A DNA stretch of 64,000 nt, taken from the NCBI GenBank assembly GCA_004555265.1, contig SFIQ01000009.1:15905-79904 (forward strand). Reading direction: 5' to 3'. The position numbers were made by a program, and so were the translations under genes. The stretch is from Ruminococcus sp. (lineage in GTDB: Bacteria; Bacillota; Clostridia; Oscillospirales; Acutalibacteraceae). Each line of letters starts with the position of its first letter. Positions within the stretch are counted from its first letter, which is position 1. Positions 58,601 through 64,000 of this stretch are shown here, one piece after another. The notes beneath the pieces are model-generated. The model made no database searches, had not been told where the DNA came from, and saw only the letters and a program-made list of their open reading frames with translations.

Positions 58601-59034
58601 AATTGCCGCGCAATGCCGACCCGGCAGATATTTTGTCTGCAAAACTCAAAAACAGCCGTATGCAGGGCGTGGTGCTTGACAATACCGACGCCGTGTGCGG
58701 TATGGATAAAACCGTCTCGGGGAAATATGTACCCGTCACCATGAAAAAGAACGGTGATTTTGCGGGCAATTTGCTGTCTGCCGCCGAATTTTCCGCTTTA
58801 AAAGAAAAGGTGGACGAAAATTTACGGCAAATGGGTACGCTGTTGCACGAGGGGGTTATCCCGGTATTGCCCGCGTGTACAGGCAAGCAAAACCTTGCCT
58901 GTAAATACTGCGATTTCGCGGCGGTGTGCGGCTATGAAGACGGCGACCGTCAGCGGCAACTCGCGGATTACGGCAGATTTGACAACGCGAAGAAAGTGTT
59001 GCAGGAAACACAGGAAGGGGAGACGGCAGAATGA
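55675..59034 (+). CDS. addB: AddB: helicase/nuclease subunit of the AddAB complex
   Basis: 1119 residues, near the normal length. Walker A LILGRAGSGKTEYVRQML at the N-terminus; the inactivated helicase core is followed by a C-terminal PD-(D/E)xK nuclease (VVDYKSGGKEF, about residue 925) and a [4Fe-4S] cysteine set (an upstream Cys in YKCPFSYFC plus C-x2-C in LACKYCDFAAVC). AddAB resects double-strand ends to a recombination hotspot (Chi) and loads RecA. ATG 55675 follows AGGCGGAAAAAG; the frame from 55522 overlaps GH27 and is rejected. It overlaps addA by 4 bp. Confidence 0.95.
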   Translation: MLRLILGRAGSGKTEYVRQMLCDKLLAGERDLLLIVPEQFSFETEREMLKKVGANRMQNLDILTFSRLAENVLAETGRENKPKITDGMRAVMMRLALDSLEDKTEIYKKYKSRTPLLQSLVTFSTELKQCAVSTDALETAGKSLPNGVLKQKLTELSQITALYKALVRERFSDDTDLLTELECAITETDCMHDKTVVFDTFAGFTKQERAVIAAMLPACREVYVTLCTEGKESARQNACVFDNINDEMEKLKRVAAERNVPVAKPVVLVAAPDSRPAALRFLEQHLYACRKPQFDGAQTCISLYSAANRREEADFVARTIRKMLREGICRARDILVLERRKDTYDNELCAAFHTYEIPYFEDKRQPVDAQPLMQLVTSLLEMTSDGITTETLLRALKTGLCGLSDDDVSELETYAAVWGIDRGDWKTDFTDNPSGLGKALQARDEQQLAKLNDLRRRAVAPIVQFCADFRPANGAQKSEMLYRFLRKNGVDEALKNLALSLSAAGYAEAAEEQDTVWQMLTEIFNALYLAVGEAEISASRYTELFKILLDSADLGQLPQGLDVVRIAAADRVRQMPPRVVFAVGVNDGVFPENPPTDGVLNDEDRKVLSSLGVELTETAEVKAVDERFFVYTAFTLPTEQLFVSWSVADYKGGSLFESAAVRELRALFPELPETASATVPPEERLEGAAAAFETCAAHYGENTMLSASLKSYFADIPAFQARLAAVDKTVQNAEVQFDNPQNATALFGENMLVSASKAEVYYKCPFSYFCKFGLHLKPLKKAELDVAQSGTVIHYCLEVILREYDRDTLLSFDNEKLRAVIANTIAQYAQENMGTAAEDSRFAFLLRNLEKSVLDVLTRLLSEYQVSDFIPTSFELSIAPDGEITPYRLDLPDGGTLRVIGSVDRVDTMVKEGKTYLRVVDYKSGGKEFNLSEVFSGLNMQMLIYLFAVCENGKEKFVSPVPAGVLYLPAKTIEDKLPRNADPADILSAKLKNSRMQGVVLDNTDAVCGMDKTVSGKYVPVTMKKNGDFAGNLLSAAEFSALKEKVDENLRQMGTLLHEGVIPVLPACTGKQNLACKYCDFAAVCGYEDGDRQRQLADYGRFDNAKKVLQETQEGETAE

Positions 59035-62000
59035 GTCGGAATTGGACGCAGGAACAAAAAAATGCAATCTATGCGCGCGGCGGTTCGGTGCTTGTCTCTG
59101 CGGCGGCGGGCTCGGGCAAAACCGCCGTGTTGGTCGAGCGCGTCATTCAAATGGTTTGTGACAGCGCCCATCCTGTGGGGTTAGACCGTCTTTTGATTGT
59201 CACTTTCACCAAAGCGGCAGCGGCAGAAATGCGCGAGCGTATCGGGCAAGCGTTGGCAGACTGCTTGGCACAAGACCCTGAAAACGCTTATTTGTTGCGC
59301 CAGCAAATTCTGTTGCCCTCTGCCGAAATCTGCACGATGGACAGTTTCTGCAATACCCTTGTCAAACAGCAGTTCCACGCGCTCGGGATTTCTCCGGATT
59401 TTCGGATTTTAGAGGACAGCGAACGCCGCGCCTTGGAGGAAGAAGCGGTTTCGGAATGTGTGGCAGAGCTTTACAACCAAGGCGGCGAAGTATTTGAAAA
59501 CCTGACCGACCTGTTTTTGCTCGGCTCGTCTGACCGCGATTTGAAAGATACCGTTTTGCAGTTGTACGCATACGCACAGGCGTATCCGTTCCCCGAAGCG
59601 TGGCTTTCCGCGATTGCGTCGGCGTACAATCCCGACAACCCGCTTACGGACACCCTTTGGGGCAAAGAAATTTGTAGGTATTTGTCTGCGCAACTTGCGG
59701 AAAATCAGCGTATTTTAAAAAATGCCTTGCAACTGCTCGAACAAGAGCCGCCGCTTGCCGAGAAATACACGCCGGCGTTTGCGTCGGATTTGCAGTATGC
59801 CCGAACAATAGCGGACGCGCTTGCAAAAAACGAATGGGATACGGTCAAAACACTGCTTGCGGAATATACCCCCGAAAAACTCGGCGCGGCACCGCGTGCC
59901 TATGCGGACAGCTCTTTGAAAACCACCGTGACCGCCATACGCGACAAGGTCAAAAAATCCCTGCGTGAAGCCTTGCCGAAGTATCTGCCTGCCACCACTG
60001 CCGAGCACAAACGGGATATGCAATATTTACAGCCGATTGTGAACTTGTTGTGCGAAACCGCGGCAGCATTTTCCGCGCGCCTGCTCGAAAAGAAACGAAC
60101 GGAAAATGCCTTTGATTTTAACGATATAGCCCATATGGCGCTTTCTCTGTTGATTTCCCGCGCGGCAGACGGTACGGTCTTGCGCACGCCGCTTGCCGTG
60201 GAAATCTCCGAAAAATACGAAGAAATCCTATTGGACGAATATCAAGACACCAACGAAGCGCAGGATATGCTCTTTTCGGCAATCTCGCGAGAGGGGCATA
60301 ATCTGTTTACCGTCGGCGATGTCAAGCAAAGCATATACGGCTTCCGCCTTGCCATGCCCGAAATCTTTATGCGCCGTCGCGAACAGTATGCCGATTTTGA
60401 CGGGAAAACCTATCCTGCCCGCATTACCTTGGATAAAAACTTCCGTTCCCGTAAAAATGTTGCGGACGGTATCAACTACCTGTTCGGGCAACTGATGACG
60501 AAGGATACCTGCGGTATCGACTATTCGGAGACGGAACGGCTCAATCCCGCCGCACCGTTTGATGCGGCAGAGGATGAATGTGTGGAATTGCACTTGCTTA
60601 CGGGTGCGGCGCAGGATGAGGACGGCAATTTTACGGAATGCCGCCATATCGCCGAAACCGTTCGCAAACTGCTGGACTCCAAAATGCTTGTGACCGACAA
60701 AAACGGAGAACGCCGCCCTGTTCGCCCGCGTGACATTTGTATTTTGATGCGCTCTTTAAAAAACGGCAACCGTTATTTAGAGGCGCTCGAAAGCGTCGGC
60801 GTGCCCGCGTTTTATCAGAAAAAAGGCGGCTTTTTCTCGATGCGTGAAATCCGCGTGATGGTGTCGCTTTTAGAAATTCTCAACAATCCGCTGTTGGATG
60901 TGCCGCTGTGCGCCTGCCTTTTGTCGCCGATTTGGGGCTTTACGCCCGACGAATTGGCGCAAATCAACCTGCATTCGCACGAAACCGCGCTGTTTCGGCG
61001 TTTACGCGCCTTCCAAAGCCCCAAGTGCCGTGCATTTTTGGCGGATTACGAAGCGCTCAAACGGTTAAGCACCGTCCAAACCCCTGCCGCATTGCTGCGG
61101 AGCATTTATGCCTATACGGGTTTTGAAGCGATTGTCGGTGCTATGGCGGGCGGCGAAAACCGAAAACTGAACTTGCTTTTGCTGTTGCGTTATGCCGAAG
61201 AATACGGCGAAATCGGCAAAAACAGTCTGTCGGGCTTTTTGCGATACCTTGAAAAACTGCGCGAAAACGAAGAAAATGTCGAGGCGGCAACGGGCGTTTC
61301 GGAATATGCCGATGTGGTGCGCATTATGACCGTACATAAAAGTAAGGGTTTGGAATTTCCCGTGGTGATATTGGCAAAATGCGGCACGCAGTTTAACCGT
61401 TCGGACCAATATAAAAAAATGCTGATACACCAAGACCTTTTGTTGGGGCTTAAAATTTTTGACCGTGAAAACCGCCGAACCTTTCAGAGCGTACCGTATG
61501 TCGGTACACGGTTGGCTATCGGCGCGGCGGCGCAAGCGGAGGAACTGCGCGTACTGTATGTTGCGCTGACGCGCGCGAAGGAAAAATTGATTTTTGTCGG
61601 GAGTAGCGGGCGGCGCAATGCGGCAAATTGGGTGCATACGGCGGCGCTGGCGGTGCAGGGCGAAACGGGCGTGCCGTCCGCCTATGTGCATGGGGCGTCG
61701 TGCTATTTGGATTGGCTTTTGGTGTCGTGTATGAAGCACCCGCAGGCGGAAATTCTGCGGGAACTTGCCGATGTCGGCACGCGCGAGAGCACGGTGGGCG
61801 GCTTTGATTTGCAGGTGGTTTTGCCGAATACAGAAGAAACGCCCGAGACCGTTGCCCAAAGCGAACTCGTCGAAACGGCAAAGCCCGACGCGGCACTGCT
61901 TGCGGAAATTGACCGCCGTGTGCGGTTTCAATACCACGCAATGCCGTTGGCGACTTGTCCCGGTAAGGTTTCCGCGTCCGCACTCAATGAAGCGGAACAC

Positions 62001-62567
62001 GGCTTTACCTATTTTGCCGCCGCCGAACCCGCATTCCTCGGTAAAAACGGCTTAACCCCCGCCGAGCGCGGCACGGTAACCCACCGTTTTGCCGAAGTTT
62101 GTGACTTTCAAAACGCCCAAGACGATTTGGAAGCGGAAATGCAGCGCTTGCAAAGTGCAGGGTATTTGCGAAAAGAAGAATGCGATGTACTCGACCGCGA
62201 AACCTTAACCGCCTTTTTGCAGTCTGATTTACTTGCCCGTATGCAAGCCGCCGAAGAAATACACCGCGAACAAAAATTCACGGTGCTGTTCCCGGCAAAT
62301 GCCGTTGTTTCCACGCTCGGTGACGATTTCCCCGACGAGCAAATTACCGTACAGGGAATTATCGACTGCGCCTTCGTGGAAAACGGCGCGGTGGTGATTG
62401 TCGATTATAAAACCGACCGCGTAAAAACAGGGGAAGAACTTGCCGAACGGTACAAAAAACAACTTTCCGTGTATAAACGCGCCGCCGAAGAACTCTTCGG
62501 TCTGCCCGTCAAAGAAACGCTTTTGTATTCGTTTACGCTTAAAACGTCCGTCCGCGTCGCGTTATAG
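59031..62567 (+). CDS. addA: AddA: helicase/nuclease subunit of the AddAB complex
   Basis: 1178 residues. UvrD-type helicase with Walker A SVLVSAAAGSGKTAVLVERV, motif II ILLDEYQDTNEAQDML, motif III GDVKQSIYGFRLA, motif V MTVHKSKGLEFPVVIL and motif VI YVALTRAKEKL. The C-terminal PD-(D/E)xK nuclease has IIDCAFVENGAVVIVDYKTD. The start ATG 59031 overlaps the addB stop (ATGA). AddA unwinds 3' to 5' and cuts the 3'-strand before Chi. The pair replaces RecBCD in this organism. Confidence 0.96.
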   Translation: MSRNWTQEQKNAIYARGGSVLVSAAAGSGKTAVLVERVIQMVCDSAHPVGLDRLLIVTFTKAAAAEMRERIGQALADCLAQDPENAYLLRQQILLPSAEICTMDSFCNTLVKQQFHALGISPDFRILEDSERRALEEEAVSECVAELYNQGGEVFENLTDLFLLGSSDRDLKDTVLQLYAYAQAYPFPEAWLSAIASAYNPDNPLTDTLWGKEICRYLSAQLAENQRILKNALQLLEQEPPLAEKYTPAFASDLQYARTIADALAKNEWDTVKTLLAEYTPEKLGAAPRAYADSSLKTTVTAIRDKVKKSLREALPKYLPATTAEHKRDMQYLQPIVNLLCETAAAFSARLLEKKRTENAFDFNDIAHMALSLLISRAADGTVLRTPLAVEISEKYEEILLDEYQDTNEAQDMLFSAISREGHNLFTVGDVKQSIYGFRLAMPEIFMRRREQYADFDGKTYPARITLDKNFRSRKNVADGINYLFGQLMTKDTCGIDYSETERLNPAAPFDAAEDECVELHLLTGAAQDEDGNFTECRHIAETVRKLLDSKMLVTDKNGERRPVRPRDICILMRSLKNGNRYLEALESVGVPAFYQKKGGFFSMREIRVMVSLLEILNNPLLDVPLCACLLSPIWGFTPDELAQINLHSHETALFRRLRAFQSPKCRAFLADYEALKRLSTVQTPAALLRSIYAYTGFEAIVGAMAGGENRKLNLLLLLRYAEEYGEIGKNSLSGFLRYLEKLRENEENVEAATGVSEYADVVRIMTVHKSKGLEFPVVILAKCGTQFNRSDQYKKMLIHQDLLLGLKIFDRENRRTFQSVPYVGTRLAIGAAAQAEELRVLYVALTRAKEKLIFVGSSGRRNAANWVHTAALAVQGETGVPSAYVHGASCYLDWLLVSCMKHPQAEILRELADVGTRESTVGGFDLQVVLPNTEETPETVAQSELVETAKPDAALLAEIDRRVRFQYHAMPLATCPGKVSASALNEAEHGFTYFAAAEPAFLGKNGLTPAERGTVTHRFAEVCDFQNAQDDLEAEMQRLQSAGYLRKEECDVLDRETLTAFLQSDLLARMQAAEEIHREQKFTVLFPANAVVSTLGDDFPDEQITVQGIIDCAFVENGAVVIVDYKTDRVKTGEELAERYKKQLSVYKRAAEELFGLPVKETLLYSFTLKTSVRVAL

Positions 62568-62599
62568 CAGCAGCGTATTCTTCACGGTCACTTGGTATG

Positions 62600-63412
62600 C
62601 AACGGTCGTACCGTTCCGCAAGCCTCCCCACTTGTTGGGGAGGTGGCGCGCGCAAAGCGCGTGACGGAGGGGCAAACACATCAAAATCCGCGGGCGCTTC
62701 GTGAAGCGCCCCTACAACCGTAGGCAACGGTCGTACCATTCCCTACGCGCGAAATGTATTTTCAGGGTAGGGCGGGTGTGATTCCCTGTTAGAGGAATGT
62801 CCGTTTTATAAGGTAGGGCGGGGGCTTGCCCCCCGCCGCAAGGTGCCCGAATTCGGAGAATTTTGCTCCCGACGCGGGATTTGCTTTGAATTACGGAACG
62901 GACAAACTGCAAAGCGAGCGTAGGGGGCGACGACTCGGCGCCCCGTTTGTGGGGGTCGGCGAGATTCCCCTGTTAGGGGAAATGTCTGTTATAATAGAGT
63001 AGGGCGGGGGCTTGCTCCCGCCGCAAGGTGTTACATTCGGAGAATTTTGCTCCCGCCGCGGGATTTGCTTTGAATTACGGAACGGACAAACTGTAATGTG
63101 CGCATAGGGGGAGACGACTCGGCCCCCGTTGTAGGGGCGGGTTTCCACGCCCGCCCGTCGATTTTGATGTGATTTTGCGGAACGACACTTAGGTCGTTCC
63201 CTACGGTTGTAGGGGCGAACTGTGTTCGCCCGACAAAATGCGATGTCATTTTGCGGAACGGTCAAGACCGTTCCCTACGCGCGAAATGGATTTTCAGGGT
63301 AGGGCGGGGTGATTCCCCTGTTCGGGGAAATGTCTGTTATAATAGAGTAGGGCGGGGGCTTGCTCCCGCCGCAAGGTGCCTGAATTCGGAGAATTTTGCT
63401 CCCGCCGTTCTC
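62600..63412. repeat. Repeat island: tandem and inverted copies of families A and C
   Basis: About 0.8 kb of packed repeats after addA. Three related units (about 62744-62870, 62963-63090 and 63275-63410) each contain GATTCCCCTGTTAGGGG, then TGTCTGTTATAATAGAG (clear in copies 2 and 3, diverged in copy 1), a family A core GGCGGGGGCTTGC, and GAATTCGGAGAATTTTGC or a close variant. Between them sit GTAGGGGCGGG/CCCGCCC, GTAGGGGCGAAC/GTTCGCCC and GTAGGGAACGG/CCGTTCC units and, at 62612-62680, CCTCCCCACTTGTTGGGGAGG. No gene is supported in 62568-63591. Confidence 0.85.
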
Positions 63413-63482
63413 CCGCATTCGGTGTGCGCCCCGCCGCAATTTCAGCATTTCTCATAAAAACAAAATGAAAAAAGATGCATTG

Positions 63483-63511
63483 TTGACAGATTTAACCAAA
63501 CAAGATATAAT
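63483..63511 (+). promoter_or_regulatory. Promoter of the LRR protein gene
   Basis: TTGACA (63483-63488), 17 bp, TATAAT (63506-63511), a perfect sigma-A consensus. Confidence 0.85.
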
Positions 63512-63529
63512 ATCAAATATTGTATCTTG
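63501..63529. promoter_or_regulatory. Palindromic operator over the -10 of the LRR gene
   Basis: CAAGATATAATAT-CAA-ATATTGTATCTTG, 12 of 13 positions symmetric. It covers the -10 and transcription start, a classic repressor position. A second AT-rich palindrome TTGTTTATTTTT/AAAAATAAACAA (63527-63561) follows in the leader. Confidence 0.6.
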
Positions 63530-63591
63530 TTTATTTTTAGACAAAATACAAAAATAAACAATGTGTACAAGAATTTTAAGGGGGAAATACC

Positions 63592-64000
63592 ATGAAAAAA
63601 CTTTTATCCGTGCTGTTGGTGACGGCTTTGGTGCTTGCCGCCCTGCCGCTGACGGCATTGCCCGCCCTTGCGGCAACAAGCGGCGATTTCACCTATGCGG
63701 TGATTTCGGAAACGGACAAAACCTGTGAAATTACGGGGTATACGGGTACAGCAGTCAATGTGACCGTTCCCGCCGCCCTCGGCGGGTACCGCGTGACGAC
63801 AATAGGTTCTTACGCATTTAATAATCTTAACCGTTTAACAGGTGTAACCCTGCCGGATAATGTTGAAACCATAGAATATAATGCTTTTGACGGTTGCGTC
63901 AGTCTTACGAGTGTAAAGCTTCCCGCACAGTTGAAATATATCGGAAGTCGCGTCTTCTACAACTGCGAAAAATTAACGAGTATTGCAATTCCTGTTGGCG
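63592..64000 (+). CDS. Secreted BspA-like leucine-rich repeat protein (partial)
   Basis: The window ends inside the gene. A signal peptide (LLSVLLVTALVLAALPLTAL, cleavage near LAA) is followed by an N-terminal strand-rich segment and the first LRR_5 (BspA/TpLRR) repeats: YRVTTIGSYAFNNLNRLTGV, VTLPDNVETIEYNAFDGCVS and LKYIGSRVFYNCEKLTSIA. Such proteins sit on or leave the cell and are often adhesins. AAGGGGGAAATACC precedes ATG 63592. C-terminal anchoring cannot be seen. Confidence 0.88.
   Translation, partial: MKKLLSVLLVTALVLAALPLTALPALAATSGDFTYAVISETDKTCEITGYTGTAVNVTVPAALGGYRVTTIGSYAFNNLNRLTGVTLPDNVETIEYNAFDGCVSLTSVKLPAQLKYIGSRVFYNCEKLTSIAIPVG

Noticed and set aside
62600..63412. CRISPR array
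   Set aside because: The repeats are mosaic, of unequal spacing and contain palindromes of several families, without uniform repeats and unique spacers or cas genes.

Overview
The window looks like a chromosomal segment of a strictly anaerobic, spore-forming, fermentative Clostridia bacterium, most likely of the Oscillospirales/Ruminococcaceae type. The grounds are: pyruvate:ferredoxin oxidoreductase, AdhE and Rex, two [FeFe]-hydrogenase-type proteins, a SpoIIR homologue and a CwlD-type amidase, several secreted glycosidases and a dockerin protein, AddAB instead of RecBCD, and many sigma-A promoters with 16-18 bp spacers. The assignment rests on gene content only; there is no rRNA in the window.

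Layout. 1-10.8 kb: the end of an unknown gene, a tRNA-Leu(CAG) with a 52-bp partial duplicate, an acyltransferase-3 membrane protein, a HAD phosphatase, an Agr-like LytTR/HPK10 two-component system with membrane proteins, a CNNM/CorC transporter and a GH5 lipoprotein. 10.8-21.8 kb: nifJ, trmO, an ACT-domain protein, an MFS exporter, tRNA-Leu(TAA), a fragment-sized FakA-like protein, an M-box riboswitch followed by a possible leader ORF and mgtE, then a repeat island and an alpha/beta hydrolase. 21.8-30.7 kb: one long unidirectional cluster rex-adhE-APH-like kinase-[2Fe-2S] protein-PAS-containing sensory hydrogenase-PP2C phosphatase-group B [FeFe] hydrogenase, preceded by a Rex-type palindrome that overlaps the -35 box. 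30.7-38.5 kb: spoIIR, GH20, DegV, a low-molecular-weight phosphatase, a DMT exporter, asparaginase and a large XRE regulator. 38.5-45.1 kb: a dockerin protein, two gene relics (M20 peptidase and GH2), a DivIVA-like protein, an orphan fumarase beta subunit and PcrA. 45.1-47.8 kb: an AT-richer cassette with an XRE-NTPase-CYTH fusion protein and a partner gene, bounded by inverted repeats. 47.8-64 kb: rodA, tsaE-tsaB-rpiB, upp, GH30, a deoxyinosine glycosylase, cwlD, GH27, addB-addA, a repeat island and the start of a BspA-like LRR protein.

How it fits together. Pyruvate is oxidised by NifJ to acetyl-CoA and reduced ferredoxin. AdhE reduces acetyl-CoA to ethanol and the hydrogenase disposes of electrons as H2. 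Rex (NADH/NAD+) probably controls the adhE-hydrogenase operon, and the PAS-containing hydrogenase, the PP2C phosphatase and possibly the APH-like kinase look like an H2- or redox-sensing branch. GH5, GH20, GH27, GH30, the dockerin protein and the GH2 relic point to life on plant or host glycans.

The intergenic DNA carries several families of short interspersed palindromic repeats, which create false N-terminal extensions in open reading frames. The most unusual items are the proline-rich leader ORF between the M-box terminator and mgtE, the XRE-NTPase-CYTH cassette, the kinase/phosphatase-equipped hydrogen-sensing operon, and the decayed GH2/M20 region.
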